Assembly (NCBI GenBank): GCA_963820795.1
Contig: CAWGBJ010000006.1
Span: forward strand, 124,001 to 188,000
Length of the DNA: 64,000 nt
Source of the DNA: Roseiarcus sp963820795
GTDB taxonomy: Bacteria > Pseudomonadota > Alphaproteobacteria > Rhizobiales > Beijerinckiaceae
Direction of reading: 5' to 3'
This document shows positions 45,952 through 53,974 of the stretch, one piece after another. The notes beneath the pieces were generated by a model that was not told the origin of the DNA, ran no database searches, and worked only from the letters and a program-made list of their open reading frames with translations. The translations under genes and the position numbers were made by a program. How positions within the stretch are numbered: position 1 is the stretch's first letter; the number at the start of each line of letters is the position of its first letter.

Positions 45952-46293
45952 ATGTTCAAGAACCCCTTTTCCTCATCGGCCGCCTCCGACGCGGACACCG
46001 TCGAATTTGAGGCCTTCGTTCAGGCGGTCGACGCCGGCGAGGTCGCTGTCGTCGATGTCCGCGAGCCGCATGAGTTCGCCGCCGGCCACATTCCGGAGTC
46101 GGTGAACCTGCCCCTCTCGCGCTTCGATCCGGCAGAGCTGCCGTCAGGCAAGCCGGTGATCCTGATCTGCCAGGCCGGCGGCCGCTCCCGTAACGCCCTC
46201 AATCAGGCGCGGGCCCGCGGACGGGAAGATGTGAAGCACTACGCGGGCGGCATGAACGGCTGGCGCATGCGCGGCGGCGACGTGATGGTTTGA
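45952..46293 (+). CDS. Rhodanese-domain sulfurtransferase
   Basis: 113 residues, single rhodanese domain. DVREPHEFAAGHIPESVNLP is the conserved first half, and CQAGGRSRNALNQARARG carries the active-site cysteine that would hold a persulfide. An N-terminal 20-residue Ser/Ala-rich leader has no signal-peptide character. Second gene after the AhpD-like gene, same transcript. The loop CQAGGRS is a six-residue type, suited to sulfur rather than phosphate chemistry. Confidence 0.9.
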   Translation: MFKNPFSSSAASDADTVEFEAFVQAVDAGEVAVVDVREPHEFAAGHIPESVNLPLSRFDPAELPSGKPVILICQAGGRSRNALNQARARGREDVKHYAGGMNGWRMRGGDVMV

Positions 46294-46327
46294 GGTTCGG
46301 GCGGGTCCAAGGGAGCCGGGACGCCGT

Positions 46328-46489
46328 TTAGGCGCTCGGCTGGACAGCGCCGAAATGTTCGAACACGAATCTATATGTGCGGTCGACCTTGTCGCCCCAC
46401 AGCTCCGGCCCGTAGACCGGCGGCAGGAAATCAGGTCGACGATCGCCCTCCCGCGAATGGGAATGTGGTTCACCCACCTTACTTGACTA
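46328..46489 (-). pseudogene. C-terminal fragment of a gene cut by IS1595
   Basis: On the minus strand an open frame enters from the edge of the IS1595-type element and reads KVGEPHSHSREGDRRPDFLP, then PPVYGPELWGDKVDRTYRF and VFEHFGAVQPSA before a stop at 46328. Composition and codon use look coding, and it is cut exactly at the element. I do not recognise the family. No matching N-terminal part is evident on the other side of the element (47664-47948). Confidence 0.5.
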
Positions 46490-47663
46490 GGCAACAATTG
46501 GGCGCTTATAGCGTTATCTGTTGGTTTTGCTATTCTGGGTACCTCTGATTCGCGGAGGTCGGGGTGAAGAGCGCGGAGTTTGAGGATTGGTTGACCGGGA
46601 TCGCAAGGCTGAGCCCGGCCCAGCGGCGACAGGCGCTGGAAGCGCTTTGCGAGGCCAAGGAGGTCGATGAAGGCGCTGCGCCGGACCCTGGCGGATCGGG
46701 CGAAACGCGGCAGCCGGGAGCCTGGCCGGCGAAGGCGACGAGGGGTAGAAGGGCCTCGGAGCGCCGGGTTCGGGAGGACGCGCTGGGGGCTGTCGGCCAT
46801 GGCAAGGTCGAACGCCGGGGTTGCCCCCACTGCGGCGGGCGGGACATCGTCGCCTGGGGCCGGGCGAACGCTGTGGCGCGCTATCGCTGCAAGAGCTGCG
46901 GGCGCACCTTCAACCCCCTGACCAAGACGCCGATGGCGCGACTGCGCAAAAAGGAGCGCTGGCTCGATCACGCCCAGGCGATGATCGAGGGAACCAGCGT
47001 GGCGAAGGCCGCCGAGCGCTGCGATGTCCATGCCAGCACGGCGTTCCGCTGGCGTCACCGTTTTCTCGGCTCGCCCGCCTTGGACAAGCCCAAGACGTTG
47101 ACTGGAATTGTCGAGGCGGACGAGACGTTCATCCTGAAATCGTTCAAGGGCCGACGCTCCGATCTTCCCCGCCGGCCGCGCAAGCGGGGCGGCAAGGCGA
47201 AGCACCCCGGCCTGTTCTTCGAGAACATTCCCATCCTCGTGGCGCGCGACCGCGACGGCGCGACCGTCGACGCCGTGTTGCCGAATGTCGACCGCGCCTC
47301 GATCGCAGCCGTGCTCGACGGCGTCGTCACGCCCGCCAACCGGTTCGTCTGCGACGGCGGAAAGGCCATCGTCGCCTTCGCCCGCAGGGCGAACATCCCG
47401 GTTCATGTCGTGCCCGCGCCGGGCAAGCCCAGCCCCGAGGCGCCCGACTTCCACTTAAACAACGTCAACGCCTATCACGGCCGGCTCAAGGAATGGATGC
47501 GCCGCTTCCACGGCGTCGCCACCAAAAACTTGCCCAACTACCTGGGTTGGAGACGAGCCCTGGAAGCATGGGGAGACCAAGCCAACCCGCCAAACTGGAT
47601 CCTCGGCGCCATTGGCATGGGACCGTACCAACAGCTAACGCGATAAGCGCCAACAATTGCTTG
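46490..47663 (+). mobile_element. IS1595-family insertion sequence
   Basis: About 1.17 kb. The terminal regions are related inverted repeats: the left one contains caattgggcgcttatagcg, then ttatctgttggt; the right one read inward contains caattgttggcgcttatcg, then cgttagctgttggt. It encodes a single full-length transposase. I could not find a convincing 8-bp target duplication, so exact ends are approximate. Confidence 0.75.
46564..47646 (+). CDS. IS1595-family transposase
   Basis: 360 residues, start GTG 46564. An N-terminal helical part is followed by a zinc-ribbon (CPHCGG...CKSCGRTF, residues about 88-120), a helix-turn-helix-like segment (SVAKAAERCDVHASTAFRWRH) and the ISXO2-type DDE nuclease domain: VEADETFILKSFKGRR (first Asp), FVCDGGKAIVAFAR (second Asp) and HLNNVNAYHGRLKEWMRRF, in which HLNNVN stands where relatives have H-x-x-x-VN. 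Ends with GWRRALEAW. No frameshift; it could be active. Confidence 0.9.
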   Translation: MKSAEFEDWLTGIARLSPAQRRQALEALCEAKEVDEGAAPDPGGSGETRQPGAWPAKATRGRRASERRVREDALGAVGHGKVERRGCPHCGGRDIVAWGRANAVARYRCKSCGRTFNPLTKTPMARLRKKERWLDHAQAMIEGTSVAKAAERCDVHASTAFRWRHRFLGSPALDKPKTLTGIVEADETFILKSFKGRRSDLPRRPRKRGGKAKHPGLFFENIPILVARDRDGATVDAVLPNVDRASIAAVLDGVVTPANRFVCDGGKAIVAFARRANIPVHVVPAPGKPSPEAPDFHLNNVNAYHGRLKEWMRRFHGVATKNLPNYLGWRRALEAWGDQANPPNWILGAIGMGPYQQLTR

Positions 47664-47948
47664 CTGAAATTCAAAATCATCGGTACCATAGTGAAGTCCA
47701 TCCGATTGCGCGACGCAAAGGCAAAGAAAATGAAAGGAAAACGAACGTCCAATGGCGCGTAGACGCGGTAGCGGGCCGGTTTTCCGGGTCGTGGACGAGG
47801 CAACGAAGCATTACCAGGTTGATCTAGTTATAAAGTGAAAAAGCGGACAAATTCTTGCGCCTAAGCAATTGAAAAAGGCCATTCGCTGCCACAGCCCGAA
47901 CAGGGCGCGGCGCCCTGGCGGAGGGCGCGAAATTCGGCATCCGCCCGG
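47664..47948. other. Intergenic region after IS1595
   Basis: 285 bp, AT-richer than average near 47690-47860. A short plus-strand reading frame of 28 codons from about 47752 (MARRRGSGPVFRVVDEATKH) is too short to support. It may be leftover foreign DNA next to the IS. No RNA gene or terminator is evident. Confidence 0.35.
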
Positions 47949-49244
47949 TCAGAGCTTGCGCGGCGTTCCGGCGACGTAGGTCTGGCTGACCGCGCGGTCG
48001 TCGCCCATCGTGATCAGCGCGAAGAGTTCCGCCTCGAGGTCGTTTGCCGTCTCCATCCGGTGGGCCATCGCGGGCGTCGCCCGGGAATCGAGCACGACCA
48101 GATCGGCCTCCTTGCCGGCCGCGATCGAGCCGATACGGTCGTCGAGGCTCAGCGCCCGGGCATTGCCCAGCGTCATCTGATAGAAGGCGGCCGGCGCCGG
48201 CCACGACTGGCGGTTGAGCTGCAGGACCTTGTAGCCCTCGGCGGCGGTGCGGAGCATCGAATAACTGGTGCCGCCGCCGACGTCGGTCGCCAGCGCGACC
48301 CGCACGCCGGCCTTCTCCAGGCGCGCCAGGTCGAAGAGGCCCGAGCCGAGGAAAAGGTTCGACGTCGGGCAGAAGGCGGCGACCGACCGGCTGGCGGCCA
48401 GCGCCGCGACCTCGTCGTCGGTCAGATGGATGCAATGGCCGAAGACCGAACGGGGCCCGAGCAGCCCGACCCGGGCGTAGACGTCCAGATAATTGCGCGC
48501 CTCGGGAAAAAGCTTCCGCGCCAGCTCGATCTCGGCCTTGTTCTCGTCGACATGCGTTTGCACGTAAACCCCGGGGAATTCCCGGACGAGCGCCCCGGCC
48601 GCCTCGAGCTGGGCCGGCGTCGAGGTGATGGCGAAGCGCGGCGTCACCGCATAGTCGAGCCGGCCGCGTCCGCGCCACCGCGCGATGAGGGCCTTGCTTT
48701 CGTCGTAGCCGCGCTCGGCGGTGTCTTTCAGCGGCTCGGGTGCATCGCGGTCCATCATCGCCTTGCCGGCGATCATGCGGGCGCCCCGCCGCTCGGCCTC
48801 GGCGAAGAACGCCTCGGCCGATTGCGGATGGACCGTGCAATAGACCATCGCCGTCGTCGTGCCGCAACGGAAGAGCTCGTCGAAAAAGAAGTCGGCGATC
48901 CGGGCGCAATGTTCCGGGTCGGCGAACTTCTGCTCCTCGACAAACGTGTAATTATGCAGCCAGTCGAGCAGTTGCGCGCCGTAGGACCCGATGACCTGGG
49001 TTTGCGGATAGTGGATATGGGCGTCGATGAAGCCCGGCATGACAAGGCGCCCGGAATGATCATCGACCGGCGCGTCCGGCGGGGCGCGCCGAAGCACGTC
49101 CCGCGCTTCGCCAACCGCATCGATCAGCCCATTCGCCATGAGCACGGCGCCGTCCTCGAGATAGGTCCGCGCATCCGCCGAAGCGCGCGGATCGTCGGCG
49201 AACGACAGGATCCGGCCGCGGACGACCCGCGCCGGCGCGCTCAT
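47949..49244 (-). CDS. guaD: Guanine deaminase
   Basis: 431 residues, amidohydrolase fold, converting guanine to xanthine. Zinc-site and substrate motifs: MPGFIDAHIHYPQTQVIGSY, YVQTHVDENKAE, SVFGHCIHLTDDE and ALATDVGGGTSYSM. Guanine-specific RCGTTTAMVYCTVHPQS is present. The ATG at 49244 overlaps the stop of the PuuE-UraD gene, so guanine deamination is translationally coupled to later purine catabolism. Length and motifs match bacterial GuaD well. Confidence 0.94.
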   Translation of the reverse strand: MSAPARVVRGRILSFADDPRASADARTYLEDGAVLMANGLIDAVGEARDVLRRAPPDAPVDDHSGRLVMPGFIDAHIHYPQTQVIGSYGAQLLDWLHNYTFVEEQKFADPEHCARIADFFFDELFRCGTTTAMVYCTVHPQSAEAFFAEAERRGARMIAGKAMMDRDAPEPLKDTAERGYDESKALIARWRGRGRLDYAVTPRFAITSTPAQLEAAGALVREFPGVYVQTHVDENKAEIELARKLFPEARNYLDVYARVGLLGPRSVFGHCIHLTDDEVAALAASRSVAAFCPTSNLFLGSGLFDLARLEKAGVRVALATDVGGGTSYSMLRTAAEGYKVLQLNRQSWPAPAAFYQMTLGNARALSLDDRIGSIAAGKEADLVVLDSRATPAMAHRMETANDLEAELFALITMGDDRAVSQTYVAGTPRKL

Positions 49245-50662
49245 TTGAGAATGTCCCGGATCCTGAACGCCGCGATGCGGTCGATCTCGGCCAGCGCCGT
49301 CCGGACCTCGCCGTCGCGGTCGTTCGCGAGGCGGCGTTCGAACGCGGCCAGGATCTCCGCCTTGCTCTTCCCCTTCACCGCCATGATGAACGGAAAGCCG
49401 AAGCGCGAGCGATAGGCTTCGTTCAGCGTCGTGAACTTCGCCAGCTCGTCCGGGGTGAGCCGGTCGAGACGGGCGCTCGTCTGCTCCGCCGTCGATTCGG
49501 TTGTCAGCGTCCCCGCGAGAGCGAGCTTTCCGGCGAGGTCGGGGTGGGCGAGGATGAGCCTCTGCTTTTCCGTATCCGTCGCTTTCGCCGCCGCTGCGGC
49601 AAGCGCTTCGGCGAGACCCTCGGGGCCATCGGCCCTGCTCGTCAGGCCGGCGTCCCAGGCCGCCGCGGCGATCGAGGGCGAATGCTCGTAAACCCCGCCG
49701 AACCGTTCGACGAACAGCGTACGGGTGAGCCGCGACGGCTTCCATCCGCCATCGGGCGGATGCTTGCGGAGCCAGTGGCGGGCGATATCGAGCCGGGTCG
49801 GAATCCAGACCCGTTCGCGGCTCAGCGCGTAATCCAGGAAGCGCGCCAGCGACGCCGCCCGTCCCGGCCGGCCGACGAGGCGGCAGTGCAGGCCGATCGA
49901 CAGCATTTTCGGCGCGACCCCGCCTTCGGCGTAGAGGGTGTCGAAAGAGTCCCTGAGATAGGTGAAGAACTGGTCGCCGGAATTGAACCCCTGCGGCGTG
50001 GCGAAGCGCATGTCGTTGGAATCGAGGGTGTAGGGCGTGATCAGTTGCGGTCCACGCGGGCCTTCGAGCCAATAGGGCAGGTCGTCGGCATAGGAGTCGG
50101 CGCAATAGAGGAAGCCGCCTTCCTCCATGCCGAGCCTTAGGGTGTTGATCGACGAACGGCCCTGATAGAAGCCGAGCGGCCGCGTCCCGGCGACCTCGGT
50201 GTGGATTCTGACCGCCTCGGCGATGTGGCTCGCCTCGACCTCGGGGGGCGTGTCGCGATAATCGATCCATTTGAGGCCGTGGGTGGCGATCTCCCAGCCC
50301 GCCTCGTTCATCGCCGCCACCGCCTCGGGATTGCGTCCCATCGCGGTCGCGACCGCGTAGACGGTGACCGGCGTCGAGCGTTCGGTGAACATCCGGTGCA
50401 GCCGCCAGAAACCGGCGCGCGAGCCGTATTCGTAGATCGACTCCATGTTCATGTGCCGCATGCCCGGCCACGGCGCGGCGCCGACGATCTCAGACAGAAA
50501 GGCTTCCGACGCAGCGTCGCCGTGCAGGATGTTGTTCTCGCCGCCCTCCTCGTAATTGATGACGAACTGCACCGCGATGCGGGCTCCGTTCGGCCAATCG
50601 GCGAACGGCGGCGTGCGGCCGTAGCCGACCATATCGCGTGGATAGGTTTCGCTGCTCCCCAT
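49241..50662 (-). CDS. Allantoinase PuuE / OHCU decarboxylase UraD fusion
   Basis: 473 residues, two enzymes in one chain. Residues 1-300 are the cofactor-independent allantoinase PuuE of the polysaccharide-deacetylase fold (DMVGYGRTPPFADWPNGARI, YEYGSRAGFWRLHRMF, GRSSINTLRLGMEE). Residues about 310-473 are the 2-oxo-4-hydroxy-4-carboxy-5-ureidoimidazoline decarboxylase UraD (ERFGGVYEHSP, ILAHPDLAGKLA, RLTPDELAKFTTLNEAYRSR, FGFPFIMAVKGKSK). Together they act in urate-to-allantoate conversion. The fused form is known in Alphaproteobacteria. The uricase and HIU hydrolase partners are not in the window. Coupled to guaD by ATGA. Confidence 0.92.
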   Translation of the reverse strand: MGSSETYPRDMVGYGRTPPFADWPNGARIAVQFVINYEEGGENNILHGDAASEAFLSEIVGAAPWPGMRHMNMESIYEYGSRAGFWRLHRMFTERSTPVTVYAVATAMGRNPEAVAAMNEAGWEIATHGLKWIDYRDTPPEVEASHIAEAVRIHTEVAGTRPLGFYQGRSSINTLRLGMEEGGFLYCADSYADDLPYWLEGPRGPQLITPYTLDSNDMRFATPQGFNSGDQFFTYLRDSFDTLYAEGGVAPKMLSIGLHCRLVGRPGRAASLARFLDYALSRERVWIPTRLDIARHWLRKHPPDGGWKPSRLTRTLFVERFGGVYEHSPSIAAAAWDAGLTSRADGPEGLAEALAAAAAKATDTEKQRLILAHPDLAGKLALAGTLTTESTAEQTSARLDRLTPDELAKFTTLNEAYRSRFGFPFIMAVKGKSKAEILAAFERRLANDRDGEVRTALAEIDRIAAFRIRDILK

Positions 50663-50775
50663 TCCCTGTCGATCCTCGGTGACGCCAAAAATACAAGCTA
50701 CGACAGGAACGCGGTTTGCTCCAGCCCGGCAAATGCTTCAAAGAGAGCGGCAGGCCCCCCCTCAGTCCACCGCCC

Positions 50776-51576
50776 ATGACCGACATCGCGCTCAACTTCG
50801 AACCGCCCTTCGCACGGGTCCTCTTGAACAGACCCGACCGCCGCAATGCGATCACCCGCGCCATGTGGCGGGCGCTGCCGGCGATCCGCGCGGCGATCGA
50901 ATCCCGCGACGATGTGCTGGTCGCGCTCGTCGAAGGGGCCGGCGCGCATTTCAGCGTCGGGGCCGACATTTCCGAGTTCGACGAGTTCTATCGCGACGCG
51001 GCCGCAGCGCGCGATTATGGCGATGCGGTTCAGGACGGGCTCAAGGCGCTGATCAACCTCGACCGTCCGACGATCGCTGTCCTGCACGGCAACGTCGTCG
51101 GCGGCGGGCTCGGGCTGGCGCTCGCCTGCGATCTGAGGTTCTGCGACGCCGATGCCCATCTGGCCGTGACCCCGGCGCGGCTCGGCCTCGTCTACGGACA
51201 CGCGGAGACGCGTCGTCTCGTCGAGCTTGTCGGGCCCTCGCGGGCCAAAGACCTGTTGTTCACCGGGCGTCGGATCGAGACCGAGGAGGCGCTCGCCATC
51301 GGCCTCATCGACCGGCGCGTCGAAGCGGCGCTTAAGGATACGGTTATGGGCTATGCGCGCGGCCTGGCGGCGCTGAGCCAGGCCTCGATCCGAGGGGCGA
51401 AACGGGCGGTCGAGGCGATCGCCGCCGGCTTGGCCATTGAAACGCCCGCCTACCGGGCGCTCGCCGAAGCCGCCGCGCTCGGACCGGATTTCGCCGAAGG
51501 CCGCGCCGCCTTCGCCGAGCGGCGGGCGCCGCGGTTCGCCTTTCGCGGCGCGACCTTGCCGCTGCCGCCAGCCTGA
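50776..51576 (+). CDS. Enoyl-CoA hydratase/isomerase family protein
   Basis: 266 residues, crotonase fold. Oxyanion-hole segments HFSVGADISEFDEF and VLHGNVVGGGLGLALACDLR are clear; VTPARLGLVYGHAETRRLVELVG is the usual third block. The C-terminal trimerisation helix ends with RRAPRFAF. ATG 50776 gives MTDIALNFEPPFARVLLNRP, a typical start. It is divergent from the purine genes and 35 bp before the TauE-type permease. Substrate unknown. Confidence 0.88.
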   Translation: MTDIALNFEPPFARVLLNRPDRRNAITRAMWRALPAIRAAIESRDDVLVALVEGAGAHFSVGADISEFDEFYRDAAAARDYGDAVQDGLKALINLDRPTIAVLHGNVVGGGLGLALACDLRFCDADAHLAVTPARLGLVYGHAETRRLVELVGPSRAKDLLFTGRRIETEEALAIGLIDRRVEAALKDTVMGYARGLAALSQASIRGAKRAVEAIAAGLAIETPAYRALAEAAALGPDFAEGRAAFAERRAPRFAFRGATLPLPPA

Positions 51577-51611
51577 CGCATTCCACCTTACCGCCAGGAC
51601 GAGGTCGCCCC

Positions 51612-52397
51612 ATGTCCCTTTCCGTCCTAGCGCTGCTGGCGCTGGTCGGCTTTGCTTCGGGCTTTGTCGACGCGATCGCTGGGGGCGGCGGCTTGCTGAC
51701 GCTGCCTTCGCTTGCGCTGGCGGGCCTGGATCCGGTCACCGCAGTCGCGACCAACAAGCTCGCCAGCACGTTCGGCTCCGGTTCAGCTACGCTTGCCTTC
51801 TGGCGTAAGGGTAAGATCGAGCCGCCGATGGCGCCCTCGGCGCTCGCCGCCGCGATCGGCGCCGCGTTCGGCGCCCTCCTCCTGCCTTGGGCGCCGAGGG
51901 CGTTCCTGAGCCAGGCGCTGCCGCTCGTCCTCGTCGGCGTGGCGCTTTATTTCGCTTTGGCGCCGAATTTGACCGACGCGGAACGGCGCGCGCGGATTAC
52001 GCCGGCGCGCTTTGCTTCGACTCTGGCCCCGGCGATCGGCTTCTATGACGGCGTCTTCGGACCCGGCGCCGGCTCCTTCTACATGATCAGTCTTGTCGTC
52101 CTCGCCGGCTTCGGGCTCACCCGCGCCATCGCGGGAGCGCGCTTCGCCAATTTCGGCAGCAACATAGGGTCGCTCGCCGTCTATGCCCTGTCCGGGCATA
52201 TTGTCCCGCTCGCCGGCCTCACGATGGGTGTCGGCGCCTTCGCCGGCGCGCGGCTCGGCGCGCACGCGGCGCTGACAGCGGGCGCGAGGCTGGTGCGGCC
52301 GCTGATCGTCGTGGTCTCCTGCGCCATGGCCCTCAAGCTGATGACCGGGCCGGGCGGATTGCTCGCATCGCTCGGGCGCACGGCGACGGGCGGTTGA
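51612..52397 (+). CDS. TauE/SafE (YfcA-like) membrane permease
   Basis: 261 residues, about eight hydrophobic helices in two repeated halves. The N-terminal FASGFVDAIAGGGGLLTLPSL and the mid-protein FYDGVFGPGAGSF are the two signature repeats of the family, which exports sulfite, organosulfonates or other small anions. The neighbouring hydratase gene gives no strong clue. No frameshift. Confidence 0.9.
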   Translation: MSLSVLALLALVGFASGFVDAIAGGGGLLTLPSLALAGLDPVTAVATNKLASTFGSGSATLAFWRKGKIEPPMAPSALAAAIGAAFGALLLPWAPRAFLSQALPLVLVGVALYFALAPNLTDAERRARITPARFASTLAPAIGFYDGVFGPGAGSFYMISLVVLAGFGLTRAIAGARFANFGSNIGSLAVYALSGHIVPLAGLTMGVGAFAGARLGAHAALTAGARLVRPLIVVVSCAMALKLMTGPGGLLASLGRTATGG

Positions 52398-52508
52398 CGA
52401 GCTGGACGGGAGGCGCTTATATGCCACCGATCCAGGCTGGGCCGACGCCCGGCCTCTTTGATGTTGAGACGCCGGCCGCGTCCGCCTCATGTAGGGAAAA
52501 TCACCGAT

Positions 52509-52775
52509 ATGGCCAATACGAAGTCGGCCCAGAAAGCCGCCCGCCAGACCCTCACCCGCACCGCGATCAACAAGTCGCGTCGCAGCGACATGCGAACTTA
52601 CGTGCGCAAGGTCGAGGAGGCGATCGTCGCCAAGGACCCGAAGGCCGCCGCTGAGGCGCTGAGCGACGCCGAGCCGCGGCTCGCCCGGGCCGCGCAGAAG
52701 GGCATCGTCCACAAGAACGCCGCATCGCGCAAAATCTCCCGGCTGACCAAGCGCGTCCAAGCGCTCGGCGCCTGA
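52509..52775 (+). CDS. rpsT: 30S ribosomal protein S20
   Basis: 88 residues, very basic, helical bundle that binds the 16S rRNA 5' domain. It begins MANTKSAQKAARQTLTRTAI and contains KNAASRKISRLTKRVQAL, the usual family ends. The gene is monocistronic here. It is often followed by dnaA in Alphaproteobacteria, but no dnaA is present downstream. Confidence 0.97.
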   Translation: MANTKSAQKAARQTLTRTAINKSRRSDMRTYVRKVEEAIVAKDPKAAAEALSDAEPRLARAAQKGIVHKNAASRKISRLTKRVQALGA

Positions 52776-53206
52776 TCGGCCCGACATAGCCCTCGCCGCG
52801 GGCTGAAGGGCAGGTGAGGCGCAGAGCAGCTGCCCTTGCGCTGCGATGCCGGAAAGAGCGCCATCGATCTCACTGAGATCTTCGGAGTAACGCCATTTCG
52901 GCCGCGATCAGCCCAAGTACTGCCCAAAGCTCTCCCTCTCCATCCAGTCGACCGCCTTGCCGTCGAGCGCCTCCTGGATCGCGATATGGGTCATCGCAGT
53001 CAGCGGCGACGGCCCGTCTCATGCTTCTCGTCCGGCCCGAACAATACGACGTCGCAGGACCGGGGGGCGGTGAGTGACCCGAGCCCAAATTGCGACGTAC
53101 ATAAGTGCAGCGCGAAAAGGTCGATGACCTCTCTCCATGAGACTTGACGAAGCCGTCGACCGGGCGTTCCAAGTCCGCCAGCTCCTTGCTGGCAGAGACC
53201 GCCTCG
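52776..53206. other. Gene-poor stretch holding a cupin remnant
   Basis: 430 bp. Its centre (52908-53110, minus) is a decayed cupin. The first 60 bp carry two short GC-rich hairpins (agccc-ggct, gggcag-ctgccc) that could terminate rpsT transcription but lack a T-run. Nothing else is recognisable. Confidence 0.4.
52908..53110 (-). pseudogene. Cupin-family gene remnant
   Basis: The minus strand ends with MTHIAIQEALDGKAVDWME followed by a short tail and stop at 52908, the typical C-terminus of mandelonitrile-lyase-like cupins. In another frame just upstream is DVVLFGPDEKHETG, the family's metal-site segment. The two join after a one-base shift near 53020 (EKHETG-PSPLTAMTHIAIQE). The N-terminal half is not recognisable. 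Decayed. Confidence 0.55.
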
Positions 53207-53470
53207 ATGACAGACGCCCCTCCCGACCGGCTCAGCGTTGACCCGGTGAGCCCGTTCCACGATGAGGCGGCGCTGGCCCGTGGCGTCGGTATCCGCTTTC
53301 GCGGCGTCGAACGCCGCGACGTCGAGGAATATTGCGTCAGCGAGAACTGGATCCGGGCGCCGGCCGGCAAGACCCGCGACCGCAAGGGCGCCCCACTCAT
53401 TATCAAGATGACCGGGCCCGTTGAGCCCTATTTTCTCACCCTTGCCGGCGACGATGCGAAACCCGCCTGA
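53207..53470 (+). CDS. DUF3297 family protein
   Basis: 87 residues: DRLSVDPVSPFHDEAALARG, GIRFRGVERRDVEEYCVSE, NWIRAPAGKTRDRKGAPL and a VEPYF end. This short soluble protein family is widespread in Proteobacteria and has no assigned function. The ATG at 53207 gives the standard family start. Intact, isolated between the cupin remnant and the VOC gene. Confidence 0.88.
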   Translation: MTDAPPDRLSVDPVSPFHDEAALARGVGIRFRGVERRDVEEYCVSENWIRAPAGKTRDRKGAPLIIKMTGPVEPYFLTLAGDDAKPA

Positions 53471-53574
53471 TCGTTTCGCCCTATCACAAGGTAAATTGGG
53501 CGTGGCCCACGCTGCTGACAGAAACTGACACTCGTCGTCGGTAAGGATCGCCTGGTTCAACCCGGAGCAATCCC

Positions 53575-53940
53575 ATGTCCGATGTCAGCTTTATCCTCGT
53601 CTATGTCGATGACGTCGCCAGAAGCAAAGCGTTCTACGCGGCGGTTCTTGGACGCGGCCCGGTCGAATCCTCGTCGACATTCGCGATGCTGCCGGCGGCG
53701 CCGAACCTCATGCTGGGCTTATGGAAGCGCGAAAGCGTGAAGCCGGCGCCGACCGCGGCGGGGGGATCCGAGATCGCCTTCGCCGCCGCCGACGACGCCG
53801 AGCTCGACCGGCTTTTCGCCGAATGGCAAGCGCGGGGCGTCGCGATCGCGCTCCGGCCGACGAAGATGGACTTCGGCTACACCTTTGTCGGGCTCGACCC
53901 CGACGGTAATCGGCTGCGCGTCTTTGCGTCGGCCGGTTGA
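53575..53940 (+). CDS. VOC-superfamily (glyoxalase-like) protein
   Basis: 121 residues, two beta-alpha-beta-beta-beta modules. The N-terminus SFILVYVDDVARSKAFYAAVL and C-terminus GYTFVGLDPDGNRLRVFA are characteristic. Metal ligands of true glyoxalase I are not all evident, so it may be a resistance or dioxygenase-type relative. No operon partner; 34 bp before the convergent end of cysK. Confidence 0.85.
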   Translation: MSDVSFILVYVDDVARSKAFYAAVLGRGPVESSSTFAMLPAAPNLMLGLWKRESVKPAPTAAGGSEIAFAAADDAELDRLFAEWQARGVAIALRPTKMDFGYTFVGLDPDGNRLRVFASAG

Positions 53941-53974
53941 TCGTCGGAAAGAGGAAACGCGCAGCGCGCTTCGA

